Shown here piece after piece: positions 10,214 to 19,429 of a stretch of 64,000 nt of DNA. Source of the DNA: Rhizobium sp. BK418 (GTDB lineage Bacteria > Pseudomonadota > Alphaproteobacteria > Rhizobiales > Rhizobiaceae); NCBI RefSeq assembly GCF_004341105.1, contig NZ_SLZK01000001.1:868001-932000 (forward strand), given 5' to 3'. Position numbers and translations under genes: made by a program. Under the pieces are notes generated by a model. The model searched no databases. It was not told the origin of the DNA and was given only the letters and a program-made list of their open reading frames with translations. Each line of letters starts with the position of its first letter. The stretch's first letter is position 1.

Positions 10214-10269
10214 CCGAAACTAACGCGACGACAACCCGAACAGCCGCTAGTCTACCTGGCGGCTTTTTT
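10180..10269 (+). promoter_or_regulatory. attenuator: competing hairpins and Rho-independent terminator before the DAHP synthase gene
   Basis: Four segments are visible. Segment 1, CCGCTG (10180-10185), pairs with segment 2, CAGCGG (10190-10195). Segment 2 can instead pair with segment 3: AGCGG with CCGCT (10244-10248), extended by CGGGT (10199-10203) with ACCCG (10234-10238). Segment 3, AGCCGCTAG (10242-10250), pairs with segment 4, CTGGCGGCT (10256-10264), giving a 9-bp stem with one G-T wobble followed by six T residues (10264-10269). A ribosome stalled at the Tyr/Phe codons would cover segment 1, favour pairing of 2 with 3 and let transcription enter the synthase gene. Confidence 0.75.
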
Positions 10270-10304
10270 GTTCCGCACGGTATGACCAAACAGGAGAGCA
10301 TACC

Positions 10305-11372
10305 GTGACTGATACTATTGATGATCTGCGCATCGTCGAGATCACCCCGCTGACCAAGCCTGCCGACATCATCTCGGAAATCCCGCGTGACGCCGCCGTC
10401 ACCGAGACGGTGACCAGCACGCGCGATACGATCCACAATATCCTGACGGGCAAGGACGACCGCCAGCTCGTCATCATCGGCCCCTGCTCGATCCACGATC
10501 CGGCAGCCGCCCGCGAATACGCATCCCGCCTTATGGAGCAGCGACGACGCCTGTCAGGCGATCTCGAAATCGTCATGCGCGTCTATTTCGAGAAGCCCCG
10601 CACCACCGTCGGCTGGAAGGGTCTGGTGAACGACCCGCATCTCGACGGCAGCTACCGCATCGAGGAAGGTCTGCGTATCGCTCGCCGGCTGCTGCTCGAC
10701 ATCAACGCCATGGGCCTGCCGGCCGGCTGTGAATTCCTCGACACAATCACGCCTCAATACATCGCCGATCTCGTCAGCTACGGCGCCATCGGCGCACGCA
10801 CGACCGAAAGCCAGATCCACCGCCAGCTCGCCTCGGGTCTCTCCTGCCCGATCGGCTTCAAGAACGGCACGGATGGTGGTGCGCGTGTCGCGCTCGACGC
10901 GATCATCGCCGCTTCCCAGCCGCACCATTTCCCGGCCGTCACCAAGGACGGACAGGCAGCGATTGCCTCCACCCGCGGCAACGAGGACTGCCACATCATC
11001 CTGCGCGGCGGCAAGCGCCCGAACTACGAGGCAGCCGACGTCCAGGCCGTCATCGCTGAGGCCATCAAGCTCGGTATCAACCCGCGCATGCTGATCGACG
11101 CCAGCCACGCCAATAGCGGCAAGGACCCGATGAACCAGCCGAAGGTCGTCCACGACGTCGCCGGCCAGATCGTCGCCGGCAACGACCATATCAAGGGCAT
11201 GATGATCGAGAGCAACCTCGTCGCCGGCCGCCAGGATCTCGTTCCCGGCAAGCCGCTGGTCTACGGCCAGTCGATCACCGATGGCTGCATCGGTTGGGAC
11301 ATGTCTGTCGATGTGCTCGAGGATTTGGCAAAGGCCGTCCGCGACCGCCGCAAGGCTGCTGTTGCTGCCTGA
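10305..11372 (+). CDS. aroG: 3-deoxy-7-phosphoheptulonate (DAHP) synthase, class I
   Basis: This enzyme joins phosphoenolpyruvate and erythrose 4-phosphate in the first step of the shikimate pathway. At 355 aa it has the length of the E. coli AroF/G/H enzymes. It keeps GPCSIHDP with the metal-ligand cysteine at residue 61, [11 protein letters not shown], the GARTTESQ block and GIMIES-like [11 protein letters not shown] 10305 is preceded by AGGAGA at good spacing. A leader-peptide attenuator lies upstream, pointing to control by Tyr and Phe supply. Which amino acid inhibits the enzyme itself is not readable. The window also holds a class II enzyme at 25293-26675, so the two forms are isozymes of separate origin. 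Confidence 0.94.
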   Translation: MTDTIDDLRIVEITPLTKPADIISEIPRDAAVTETVTSTRDTIHNILTGKDDRQLVIIGPCSIHDPAAAREYASRLMEQRRRLSGDLEIVMRVYFEKPRTTVGWKGLVNDPHLDGSYRIEEGLRIARRLLLDINAMGLPAGCEFLDTITPQYIADLVSYGAIGARTTESQIHRQLASGLSCPIGFKNGTDGGARVALDAIIAASQPHHFPAVTKDGQAAIASTRGNEDCHIILRGGKRPNYEAADVQAVIAEAIKLGINPRMLIDASHANSGKDPMNQPKVVHDVAGQIVAGNDHIKGMMIESNLVAGRQDLVPGKPLVYGQSITDGCIGWDMSVDVLEDLAKAVRDRRKAAVAA

Positions 11373-11387
11373 GTCGCTGCATCAGTC

Positions 11388-11408
11388 GCGGCGGGCAAAG
11401 CCCGCCGC
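11388..11408 (+). terminator. hairpin after the class I DAHP synthase gene
   Basis: GCGGCGGGC, a 3-base AAA loop and GCCCGCCGC form a perfect 9-bp stem 15 bases after the stop codon. There is no clear T-run, so it may stabilise the 3' end rather than terminate alone. Confidence 0.45.
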
Positions 11409-11490
11409 CTATTCACAAAATGGCTTGTGGAGCCGGCGGCATCGATGCAATCGTAACACCTTACGACTGAATATTTTAAGGACAAGAAAC

Positions 11491-12012
11491 TTGATTGCCG
11501 CCCGTGCTCGTTTGCTTTTTGCCTGCTGTATAGCATCAGCTTTGGAATTCAATGCCGAGCTTGCCAACGCTGACACAGCTGATAGCCCAAGTGTTTTTAA
11601 ACTCGGTAGCTCACTAGATGAGGCCCGTCGCATCTCAAGCGAGCGGGGTTGGAAGGTGAGAGTGCTTTCACCTGATCTTCCCGGTCAATGGTATGTTAAT
11701 GGCGCGGAGGTCAGTCTTTTCGTTTGCGATAACAACAACAAGATCGCCAGCGTGGCGAAAACTCGAGATGGAGGCGTTGATGAGTTCGCCTCGACCGTCT
11801 TCTATTCATTCACATCAAGGTATGGTCGACCTGAGACGACCGTCGTGGCGTTTCCCCTCGGACAGACCACAGTGTCGAGTATCGATTCAAAATTCGCCCC
11901 TTCCCGAGGCGAGTCTGTATCCGTGCAGCTGCAAAGTGTCGGAGGGCACTCAAGAATTACTGTGAACCGCGCTTCTGAAACACCGTGCCCGGCGGAAAAC
12001 GGATCCCACTAA
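11491..12012 (+). CDS. hypothetical secreted protein
   Basis: I do not recognise this 173-aa protein. A TTG start at 11491 is favoured by AAGGA 8 bases upstream and gives an N-terminal signal-like stretch ([17 protein letters not shown]). The body contains [19 protein letters not shown], a Cys near [13 protein letters not shown], and [15 protein letters not shown], which suggests a small exported beta-rich domain. Its composition is less GC-rich than its neighbours, so it may be a later acquisition. The gene sits alone between the DAHP synthase gene and the convergent TolB-like gene. Confidence 0.6.
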   Translation: MIAARARLLFACCIASALEFNAELANADTADSPSVFKLGSSLDEARRISSERGWKVRVLSPDLPGQWYVNGAEVSLFVCDNNNKIASVAKTRDGGVDEFASTVFYSFTSRYGRPETTVVAFPLGQTTVSSIDSKFAPSRGESVSVQLQSVGGHSRITVNRASETPCPAENGSH

Positions 12013-12057
12013 TCAGTGAGCTCACACCGCCCGCTCATCAAATTGCGGTGCGCCTTC

Positions 12058-12891
12058 TCAAGCTGTCACCGGGAAATACCGCACATAAGCGAATTCATCG
12101 CCTTCGGGCGACCAGTTCGGCACGTTGATCGTGCCCTGCCCGCCGAAGAGCTCGAACAATTCCGTCAGGTTGCCGCCATCCATATCCATCATCCTGAGAC
12201 GCACATTGAGATCGCGAGGATGATCGAAAACGTCTGGGTCGTAGGAGAGGATCAGCACCTTGTCGTTGTTGGGCGACGGATGGGCGAACCAGTTGCCGTA
12301 ATTGTCCGATGTCACCTGCTCAAGACCCGTGCCGTCGGGATGAATGCGCCAGATCTGCATCAGCCCGGTGCGGCTGGAGTTGAAATAGATCCACTGCCCG
12401 TCCGCCGACCAGTCCGGCCCGTCATTGCGGCCCTCGCCATGCGTCAGCCGCTTCTCCTCGCCGCCATCGACCGAGATCGTGTAGATATCGAAGACATCGT
12501 TGCGGATGCCGCAATAGGCAAGCTCGCGCCCGTCGGGCGACCAGCCGTGCCAATAGGATGGCAGGTTCTTCGTGATCAGCCGCGGCTTGCCGCCCTCGAT
12601 CGGCAGGATGTAGATCGCCGACTTGCCGAACTCGGTCTTGTCGGAAATGACGATCTCCTCGCCATCGGGCGAAATGCCATGATCATTATTGCAGTTGACC
12701 GCGAAACCGGTATCGACCCGCTCCACCAAGTCGCTGCCGTCGAGACGCAGGCGATAGAGCAGCCCGTCGCCATTGATGAGCAGATAGGCGCCGTCGCGGG
12801 AAAAGTTCGGCGCCTCCACCAGCGCCTCCGTCTGCCAGACGACGCGGCTTTCGCCTCGCCTGACATTGTAGATTTCAACAGAGCTGCGCAT
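12058..12891 (-). CDS. TolB-like beta-propeller (PD40 repeat) protein
   Basis: 277 aa built of repeated blades with the PD40/WD40-like pattern: APNFSRDGAYLLI, HGISPDGEEIVIS, WHGWSPDGRELAY, GPDWSADGQWIYFNS and NVPNWSPEGDEFAYV. There is no signal peptide, unlike periplasmic TolB, so it is probably cytoplasmic. Similar stand-alone propellers are annotated as TolB-family or transporter-associated proteins without a defined role. It lies 27 bases downstream of the NAD synthetase gene on the same strand and may be co-transcribed with it. Confidence 0.8.
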   Translation of the reverse strand: MRSSVEIYNVRRGESRVVWQTEALVEAPNFSRDGAYLLINGDGLLYRLRLDGSDLVERVDTGFAVNCNNDHGISPDGEEIVISDKTEFGKSAIYILPIEGGKPRLITKNLPSYWHGWSPDGRELAYCGIRNDVFDIYTISVDGGEEKRLTHGEGRNDGPDWSADGQWIYFNSSRTGLMQIWRIHPDGTGLEQVTSDNYGNWFAHPSPNNDKVLILSYDPDVFDHPRDLNVRLRMMDMDGGNLTELFELFGGQGTINVPNWSPEGDEFAYVRYFPVTA

Positions 12892-12918
12892 CTCCTCCCC
12901 TCCCGGACTTTGAACCTG

Positions 12919-14607
12919 TCAGCGATCCCGGAACCGATTAGTGATGGGATAGCGCCGGTCGCGGCCGAAATTCTTCTTGGTGATCTTCACGCCCGGCGCC
13001 GACTGGCGGCGCTTGTATTCGGCGAGATAGAGCAGATGCTCGATGCGGTGCACCGTCTCGACATCATGGCCGCGCGCCACGATTTCTTCGACTGCCATTT
13101 CCCGCTCCACCAGGCATTCGAGAATGTCGTCCAGAATCGGATAGGGCGGCAGCGAATCCTGGTCTTTCTGGTCGGGGCGAAGCTCTGCCGACGGCGCCTT
13201 GTCGATGATGTTCTGAGGGATGACCACGCCGGAAGGACCGAGCGCATCCGGCGGCACATTCTCGTTGCGCCAGCGGGCGAGCGCATAGACCTGCATCTTG
13301 TAGAGGTCCTTGATCGGGTTGAAGCCGCCATTCATGTCGCCGTAAAGCGTGGCGTAACCGACCGACATTTCCGACTTGTTGCCTGTTGTCACCACCATCG
13401 AGCCGAACTTGTTGGAGATTGCCATCAGGATCGTGCCGCGCGCACGGCTCTGCAGGTTTTCTTCGGTAATGCCGCTGTTGGTACCCTCGAAGAGGTTCGA
13501 CAATGCCGAGGAAAAGCCCGTCACCGGTCCTTCGATCGGCACGATATCGTAGCGGCAGCCGAGTGCCTTGGCACAATCGGCCGCATCTTTCAGCGAATCC
13601 TCTGATGTATAGTGGTACGGCAGCATGACCGTGCGCACCCGCTCTTCGCCGAGCGCGTCGACGGCAATCGCTGCACAGATTGCCGAATCGATACCGCCCG
13701 AAAGGCCGAGCACGACATTCTTGAAGCCGTTCTTGTTCACATAGTCGCGGAAGCCGAGCAGGCAGGCGCGGTAATCGGCCTCTTCGCTTTCCGGAATGCG
13801 TGCCATGGGCCCTTCCGAGCAATGCCAGCCATTGTCGGTGCGCTTCCAGGTGGTGACCGCAAGCGCCGTTTCGAACTGGCTGAGCTGGAAGGCGAGCGAC
13901 TTGTCGGCGTTGAAGGCAAAGCTTGCGCCGTCGAAGACGAGTTCGTCCTGGCCTCCGAGCTGGGCGGCATAGATCATCGGAAGGCCGGTTTCGATCACCT
14001 GCTTCAGCACCACCTGATGGCGGATATCGACCTTACCGCGATAATAGGGCGAGCCATTCGGAACGAGCAGGATTTCCGCCCCGCTTTCGGCGAGCGTCTC
14101 GCAGACGCCGAGGTCGCCCCAGATATCTTCGCAGATCGGAATGCCGATGCGTACGCCGCGGAAATTGACAGGTCCCGGCATGGCGCCCTGGTCGAAGACG
14201 CGCTTCTCATCGAACTCACCGTAGTTCGGCAGGTCGATCTTGTCACGGACCGCGATCACCTTGCCGCCGTCGAGTACGGCGATGGAATTATAGCGGCCCG
14301 TCTCGTCCTGGCGCGGGAAGCCGATGACGATGCCCGGCCCGCCATCTGCAGTATCGGCAGCGAGGCTTTCTACCGCCTTCCAGCAGGCGCGGATGAAGGC
14401 CGGCTTTAGAACCAGATCTTCCGGTGGGTAACCGGAGATGAAAAGCTCGGTCATCATTAAAAGATGCGCGCCCTGCCGCGCGGCATCGGCACGCGCCTCG
14501 CGCACTTTAGCAAGATTTCCGGCGACATCGCCAACGGTCGGGTTCAGCTGGGCGATGGCGATGTTGAACGTATGGGAGAGAGCGTTTTCTTGTGTCATGT
14601 CATTCAT
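12919..14607 (-). CDS. nadE: glutamine-dependent NAD+ synthetase
   Basis: Last step of NAD synthesis: amidation of nicotinate adenine dinucleotide using ammonia released from glutamine. The 562-aa protein has both expected domains. The N-terminal nitrilase-like glutaminase carries the triad E54 (MTELFISGY), K123 (RDKIDLPNYG) and C159 (GIPICEDIWG). The C-terminal ATP pyrophosphatase domain has the P-loop SGGIDS at 303-308. ATG 14607 and an ATG three codons later are both possible. The TolB-like gene follows closely on the same strand. Confidence 0.95.
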   Translation of the reverse strand: MNDMTQENALSHTFNIAIAQLNPTVGDVAGNLAKVREARADAARQGAHLLMMTELFISGYPPEDLVLKPAFIRACWKAVESLAADTADGGPGIVIGFPRQDETGRYNSIAVLDGGKVIAVRDKIDLPNYGEFDEKRVFDQGAMPGPVNFRGVRIGIPICEDIWGDLGVCETLAESGAEILLVPNGSPYYRGKVDIRHQVVLKQVIETGLPMIYAAQLGGQDELVFDGASFAFNADKSLAFQLSQFETALAVTTWKRTDNGWHCSEGPMARIPESEEADYRACLLGFRDYVNKNGFKNVVLGLSGGIDSAICAAIAVDALGEERVRTVMLPYHYTSEDSLKDAADCAKALGCRYDIVPIEGPVTGFSSALSNLFEGTNSGITEENLQSRARGTILMAISNKFGSMVVTTGNKSEMSVGYATLYGDMNGGFNPIKDLYKMQVYALARWRNENVPPDALGPSGVVIPQNIIDKAPSAELRPDQKDQDSLPPYPILDDILECLVEREMAVEEIVARGHDVETVHRIEHLLYLAEYKRRQSAPGVKITKKNFGRDRRYPITNRFRDR

Positions 14608-14787
14608 TTAATCCGCCCCTTCGTGCACCGCAATAAGCCGCTTCAAAAGCCGTAGCCGGCAGCGACGAATTTTTGATGAACGGCACTGCTACCTCTGTGT
14701 TTACCTTGCGCGATGGCAATATGCATTGCAATTTGCCGCTGCGGCGAAATACTGCGCGCCACAGCGATCCATTTATGGGACAGTGCC

Positions 14788-15324
14788 ATGTCTAATTTTC
14801 CGAATTTCGTTCATCTGCATTTCGGCAAGCCGGCAGACGAGCTGGGTGATATAGAAAAGCGAGTGCTCGCCAAGGCACATGAGCGCAAGATCATCTCCAC
14901 CGACGTCAATGCCGCCTTTTCCGCCGAAGCCTCCTTCGGCGAGCGGCTGGCCGACAGCATCGCCCGCGTCGGCGGCTCCTGGTCCTTCATCATCGCATTT
15001 CTCGCCTTTCTGATCTTCTGGACGATCGTCAACACCGTGCTCCTGATGACCCGCGCCTTCGACCCCTATCCCTTCGTTTTCCTGAACCTCATCCTCTCCA
15101 TGCTCGCCGCCATCCAGGCGCCGATCATCATGATGTCGCAGAACCGGCAGGCCGAGCGCGATCGTTTCGAGGCCGCCAAGGATTATGAGGTGAACCTGAA
15201 GGCCGAGCTGGAAGTGCTGTCTCTGCACCAGAAGATCGATATGCGAGTGCTGACGGAACTGACCGCTCTGCGCGAGGATGTTTCCCGGCTGAATGCCGTC
15301 CTTGCGGAGCGCGGGCAGGCCTGA
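14788..15324 (+). CDS. DUF1003 family membrane protein
   Basis: 178 aa. ATG 14788 is chosen because GGGAC sits 7 bases upstream; longer frames from 14713 add cysteine-rich residues with no merit. After a 50-residue cytoplasmic part come two adjacent membrane segments (SWSFIIAFLAFLIFWTIVN and FVFLNLILSMLAAIQAPIIM) and then QNRQAERDR followed by a heptad-like helix of about 50 residues (KAELEVLSLHQKID, LTALREDVSRL), probably a coiled coil. This is the DUF1003 pattern. Function unknown. Confidence 0.83.
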   Translation: MSNFPNFVHLHFGKPADELGDIEKRVLAKAHERKIISTDVNAAFSAEASFGERLADSIARVGGSWSFIIAFLAFLIFWTIVNTVLLMTRAFDPYPFVFLNLILSMLAAIQAPIIMMSQNRQAERDRFEAAKDYEVNLKAELEVLSLHQKIDMRVLTELTALREDVSRLNAVLAERGQA

Positions 15325-15383
15325 GGCCGTTGAAACGGAAAGAATTAAACATCTAAAATTGCCGAGGAAATTCATGTTTTTAT

Positions 15384-15406
15384 TTTTGCAAGAAAACTTT
15401 GCAAAG
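15384..15406. promoter_or_regulatory. candidate ArsR-type operator
   Basis: TTTGCAAG, four A residues and CTTTGCAAA make an interrupted inverted repeat 28 bases upstream of the ArsR-like gene, inside the A+T-rich spacer where its promoter should be. A further related TTTGTTTGC follows. Likely autoregulatory site; inferred from position and symmetry. Confidence 0.4.
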
Positions 15407-15433
15407 ATTTGTTTGCGGTATTAGACTGCCGCC

Positions 15434-16072
15434 ATGAAAACACCTGTTCCTCCACCTGCGTCACCGATATCCCGTAGCGTTAGCCAGGTTGCTCCTGATG
15501 TCACCGCCCTGAAGGCGCTCGCCCATCCCGTCCGCTTGCGAATGCTTGGCATGCTCCGCATCGATGGGCCGGCGACAGCGACGCAACTTGCAACACGCCT
15601 CGGCCTCAATAGCGGCGCGACCAGCTATCACCTGCGCCAGCTCGCCCAATACGGCTTCATCGAGGATGCGCCCGGACCATCGCGCCGCGACCGCCGGTGG
15701 AGGGCATGCCACGAGCTGACTTCGATTCGCCCCGCGGAAACCGAAGGCGAGGCTTTTGATATGGACGTTGCCTTTGCGCAGGCAATCCTCTCGCAGCAGG
15801 TTAGCCAGATGCAGAAGGCCGCGGAAGAATATGCCGAGCTGCCGCTCGAATGGCGCAAGGCGAGCACCGCAAGCGACATCATCATTCCATTGACCTCTGA
15901 AAAGGCAGAGGCCCTCACGAAGCGGTTGAACGATATCCTGCTCGAAGCAATGAGCGAGGCACCGCCACTGGGCGAGCCCCTGCCGCCCGCGACGGTGCCC
16001 TTCACGATCATGCTGCACGCCTTCCCCTATCCGGGCCGCCTGCCGCACGACGAGGACGAGAACGAGCCATGA
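15434..16072 (+). CDS. ArsR-like winged-helix regulator
   Basis: 212 aa. The first 90 residues are an ArsR-type DNA-binding domain (LKALAHPVRLRMLGML, TATQLATRLGLNSGATSYHLRQL). No obvious cysteine metal site is present, so it is probably not a metal sensor. The C-terminal half (residues 100-200) is helical and could bind a ligand. Its stop overlaps the start of the following MFS gene in ATGA (16069), so the two genes are translationally coupled, which suggests that the regulator controls the exporter. Confidence 0.86.
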   Translation: MKTPVPPPASPISRSVSQVAPDVTALKALAHPVRLRMLGMLRIDGPATATQLATRLGLNSGATSYHLRQLAQYGFIEDAPGPSRRDRRWRACHELTSIRPAETEGEAFDMDVAFAQAILSQQVSQMQKAAEEYAELPLEWRKASTASDIIIPLTSEKAEALTKRLNDILLEAMSEAPPLGEPLPPATVPFTIMLHAFPYPGRLPHDEDENEP

Positions 16073-17307
16073 GCCGCCGCCCCTTCGTCGCGCTCGCGAT
16101 TGCGGAAACGCTGTCCATTTCGGGCACGCGGCTGTCGGGTATCGCGGTCCCCTGGCTCGTGCTGAGCACGACCGGCAGCCCGATGCTGACCGGCCTCGTC
16201 GCCATGATGGAAATGCTGCCCTATGTCGTCGCCAAGGCGCTCGGCGGCCCCTTGATCGATCGCCTCGGTCCGAAGCGCATCGCTCTCATCTGCGACAGTG
16301 TCTCGGTTATGACAGTCGGCCTTGTGCCTGTGCTCCATCTCATCGGCATGCTGACCATGCCGATCCTGCTGCCGATCGTCTTTGTCATGGGCCTGCTGCG
16401 CGGTCCGTCCGATGCCGCCAAACAATCCATGGTGCCTGATATCGCCAAGCTTGCCTCCGTGCCGCTGGAACGCGTGACCGGCGTCGTCGGCGCCATCGAG
16501 CGCCTGGCATCGACGGCGGGTGCGGCCGGCGCCGGTGCTTTGATCGCCCTGATCGGACCCAGCCAGGCACTTGCCGTCAACGCCCTCACCTTCGCCGCTG
16601 CCGCCGTGATGGTTGCAGCCGGCATTCCGAGGTTGCGGCACGCTCCAAAAGCTGAAGCTGCTGGTATTACCGCCTATGGACGGGAACTCGCGGAGGGCTG
16701 GCTTTTCCTGCGCCGGGATGCGGTCCTGGTTGCAATGACCCTGATGGTGGCGACAACCAATCTGTTCGATCAGGCGCTTGCCACCGTACTCCTGCCCGTC
16801 TGGATACAGGGCTCCGGCCATGGCCCCGTCCTGCTCGGAACACTCTTTGCGATCTTCTCCGGCGCCTCGATTGCCGGCGCGGTCATTGCTGCCATGATCG
16901 GCGAACGGCTGCCGCGCCTTGCCGTCTACACGGTGGCCTTCCTTTTGACCGGCTTCCCGCGCTTCCTCGTCTTTGCGCTCGATTCGCCGCTCGCCCTCAT
17001 CTTTGTCACGCTCGCCATCGGCGGCTTTGCCTCGGGATTCCTCAATCCCATTCTCTCGGCCGTGCTCTTCGAGCGTACGCCAAAGCCGCTGATCGGCCGC
17101 GTTACGTCGCTGAATGCCGCATTCTGCTGGGCATTGCTGCCTGTTGGCGGGCTGGTCGGCGGTCTGCTGATCAACGCCTGGGGGCTTTCCGCGGCATTGC
17201 TCGTGACGGGCCTTGCCTATTTCGCAGCCACGCTCGCGCCGCTCGCACACGGCAGCTTCCGTGGCTTCGAAAAGAAAAAGTTTGCGGATAACATACTGTC
17301 TTTGTGA
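16069..17307 (+). CDS. MFS transporter (12-segment exporter)
   Basis: 412 aa with about 12 hydrophobic segments, of the MFS branch that includes the enterobactin exporter EntS and macrolide exporters. Visible features are AIAETLSISGTRLSGIAVPWL at the start, the LIDRLGPKR loop after segment 2, and FERTPKPLIGRVTSLN in the second half. It overlaps the ArsR-like gene by 4 bases and forms a two-gene operon with it. The cargo is unknown, but regulation by a ligand-sensing repressor would fit efflux of a toxic compound. Confidence 0.87.
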   Translation: MSRRPFVALAIAETLSISGTRLSGIAVPWLVLSTTGSPMLTGLVAMMEMLPYVVAKALGGPLIDRLGPKRIALICDSVSVMTVGLVPVLHLIGMLTMPILLPIVFVMGLLRGPSDAAKQSMVPDIAKLASVPLERVTGVVGAIERLASTAGAAGAGALIALIGPSQALAVNALTFAAAAVMVAAGIPRLRHAPKAEAAGITAYGRELAEGWLFLRRDAVLVAMTLMVATTNLFDQALATVLLPVWIQGSGHGPVLLGTLFAIFSGASIAGAVIAAMIGERLPRLAVYTVAFLLTGFPRFLVFALDSPLALIFVTLAIGGFASGFLNPILSAVLFERTPKPLIGRVTSLNAAFCWALLPVGGLVGGLLINAWGLSAALLVTGLAYFAATLAPLAHGSFRGFEKKKFADNILSL

Positions 17308-17594
17308 GCCTATTACGTCTAATGGCGCATTGCCGTCATTTTTGCTTTGCATCAATTTACGAGGGTTAATTCGTATCGCTGCGGAAGTGAGTGAGCTTGT
17401 TCTCGTCGAAGAGGCGCGGAGATGCCACACCGAGGTGACGATGCCACACTTATGAATGAACACAGCATTGCATTGACGACTACACGGCGGAACTTCCTTC
17501 CGCAGACGGGCCTGAGCCCATTGCAGCTCTCGCCCTGCCGAAAGCCACATTTGCCGCAACCAATCCAGTAACTTCAAAAAATCGGAGCCAGACC

Positions 17595-18425
17595 ATGCCT
17601 TTCATCAAGACCACGGACGGAACTGAAATCTTCTACAAGGATTGGGGTCCGAAGGACGCCCAGCCGATCGTCTTCCATCACGGCTGGCCGCTCAGCGCCG
17701 ACGATTGGGACAACCAGATGATGTTCTTCCTCGACAAGGGTTTCCGCGTCATCGCTCATGATCGCCGCGGTCACGGCCGCTCCACCCAGACCTTCGAAGG
17801 CAACGAGATGGACACCTATGCTGCGGACGTTGCCGCACTGACGGATGCGCTCGACCTCAAGAATGCTATCCATGTCGGCCATTCGACCGGCGGCGGCGAA
17901 GTCGTCCACTATGTTGCCCGCGCCAAGGAAGGCCGCGTCGCCAAGGCTGTGATCATCGGCGCCGTACCGCCCGTCATGGTCAAATCCGACAAGAATCCGG
18001 GCGGCCTGCCACTCGAAGTCTTCGACGGTTTCCGTGCAGCGCTCGTTGCCAACCGCGCCCAGTTCTTCCTGGATGTCCCGACCGGGCCCTTCTACGGCTT
18101 CAACCGTCCGGGCGCCAAGGTCAGCCAGGGTGTGATCGAAAACTGGTGGCGTCAGGGCATGATGGGCGGCGCCAAGGCCCATTACGATTGCATCAAGGCC
18201 TTCTCCGAAACCGACTTTACCGACGATCTGACCAAGATCACCGTGCCGGTTCTCGTCATGCATGGCGACGACGACCAGATCGTTCCGTATACCGACTCTG
18301 CGCCGCTTTCTGCCAAGCTGCTCAAGAACGGCACGCTGAAGACCTATGCCGGACTGCCGCACGGCATGTGCACCACGCATCCGGAAATCATAAATCCGGA
18401 TCTGCTGGCCTTCATCCAGGGCTGA
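17595..18425 (+). CDS. alpha/beta hydrolase, non-haem chloroperoxidase type
   Basis: 276 aa, cytoplasmic. The nucleophile elbow GHSTGG places the catalytic serine at residue 97; the acid is in HGDDDQIVP (about 226-230) and the histidine in LPHGMCTTH near the C terminus. The oxyanion-hole region HHGWPLSADDWD and DRRGHGRS are typical of the cofactor-free haloperoxidase group of alpha/beta hydrolases, which act as esterases or perhydrolases. The natural substrate cannot be inferred. The gene stands alone with a 287-base spacer upstream. Confidence 0.9.
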   Translation: MPFIKTTDGTEIFYKDWGPKDAQPIVFHHGWPLSADDWDNQMMFFLDKGFRVIAHDRRGHGRSTQTFEGNEMDTYAADVAALTDALDLKNAIHVGHSTGGGEVVHYVARAKEGRVAKAVIIGAVPPVMVKSDKNPGGLPLEVFDGFRAALVANRAQFFLDVPTGPFYGFNRPGAKVSQGVIENWWRQGMMGGAKAHYDCIKAFSETDFTDDLTKITVPVLVMHGDDDQIVPYTDSAPLSAKLLKNGTLKTYAGLPHGMCTTHPEIINPDLLAFIQG

Positions 18426-18450
18426 ATTTTTCCTTGAAACGCAATGCGAG

Positions 18451-18468
18451 GCGCGCCACTTGGCGCGT
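18451..18468 (+). terminator. GC-rich hairpin after the alpha/beta hydrolase gene
   Basis: GCGCGCC, loop ACTT, GGCGCGT: a 7-bp stem with a closing wobble pair, 26 bases after the stop codon. The T content downstream is weak, so this is only a possible terminator. Confidence 0.3.
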
Positions 18469-18610
18469 CATCGTTTGTTATAAACGGCCGACGCTGACGC
18501 AACGTCATCCAGTCGTGTCGAGGAGCCGTCACGGATAGAGTTTAAGACTCCGAGTATGACGGAAAAAAAGGCCGGCCGTGAAGAGACAACGCAATTGCGG
18601 CAGACGTTTC

Positions 18611-19330
18611 TTACCGCGGTTCCACTCTCAACGACAGATATGAGTCGTCGAATTCGGCAATTTCCTGCAGCCGATTCCAATCAATGATTCTCAGTGTCCT
18701 GTTTTCCCAGGTGAAGACGTTTTCGCGTCGCAACGTCTGGAGCGTCTTGTTGACGTGGACAAGCGAAATTCCCATTACATCGGCGAGTTCCGCTTGGGTC
18801 AATGGCAGTCGAAAAGACCAGTCGTCAACCTGCTCCACCGTCCGCAGGCGGAGGTACAATTCGCAAATGAGGTGAGCGATGTGAGCCCGTTTTGATCGCC
18901 TCCCCATTGACGAGATCCACTCGCGATTGATGGCGGCATCGATGATCGTCGTCAGCCACAACAACCGCGCCAGATGTGTCATCGTCTCGGAAATATTCCT
19001 CAAGTCGGCGTGATCTGCGAATGCGACCCGGCAAGGCGACAAGGCGACGATGCCATGGTCGAGTTTTTTCAGTAGAAAGGCGTGCAGATCAACGAAGTCG
19101 CCTGGGACCTGCAGCGCCGTAATCTGCCTTGAGCCATCGCTCAAGCTCTTATACCGGGCGGACAGCCCTTCGATCATCAACGTACTGTAGCTTGGACGCG
19201 AACCCTCGACGACGATGTCTTCACCTGGCACGAAGGTGCGGCCATTGACGATCATCTCGCGCAAGCGGGTACATTCCGCCGCAGAGAGAACATCGCGGCT
19301 TCGAAGATTCAGCAAAAGTGCCTCAATCAT
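18611..19330 (-). CDS. Crp/Fnr family transcriptional regulator
   Basis: 239 aa from ATG 19330 (the frame extends 18 codons further upstream). The N-terminal half is a cyclic-nucleotide-binding-type beta barrel (GEDIVVEGSRPSYSTLMIEGLSARY, then GDFVDLHAFLL). The C-terminal half is a Crp-type winged helix (PLTQAELADVMGISLVHVNKTLQTL). It lacks the N-terminal cysteine cluster of Fnr/FixK-type oxygen sensors, so the signal is unknown. It is divergent from a DUF6894 gene, a common companion arrangement in Rhizobiales. Confidence 0.87.
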   Translation of the reverse strand: MIEALLLNLRSRDVLSAAECTRLREMIVNGRTFVPGEDIVVEGSRPSYSTLMIEGLSARYKSLSDGSRQITALQVPGDFVDLHAFLLKKLDHGIVALSPCRVAFADHADLRNISETMTHLARLLWLTTIIDAAINREWISSMGRRSKRAHIAHLICELYLRLRTVEQVDDWSFRLPLTQAELADVMGISLVHVNKTLQTLRRENVFTWENRTLRIIDWNRLQEIAEFDDSYLSLRVEPR

Positions 19331-19429
19331 GGGAGTCCGTTGGATCTGTTCGTGCTCCAATGAAAACTTGGTCGAAAGGAACATTTTTCAATGCGAGGCT
19401 TTAGCTCCAGCAGAAATGAGGAGCTTTCA

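Noticed and set aside
12016..13605. A 529-codon plus-strand frame across the TolB-like and nadE genes
   Set aside because: It spans two well-supported minus-strand genes and has no recognisable domain.
16027..17577. A 516-codon minus-strand frame opposite the ArsR-linked MFS gene
   Set aside because: Antisense to a clear transporter gene; composition is typical of shadow frames (rich in Gly, Arg, Gln, His).
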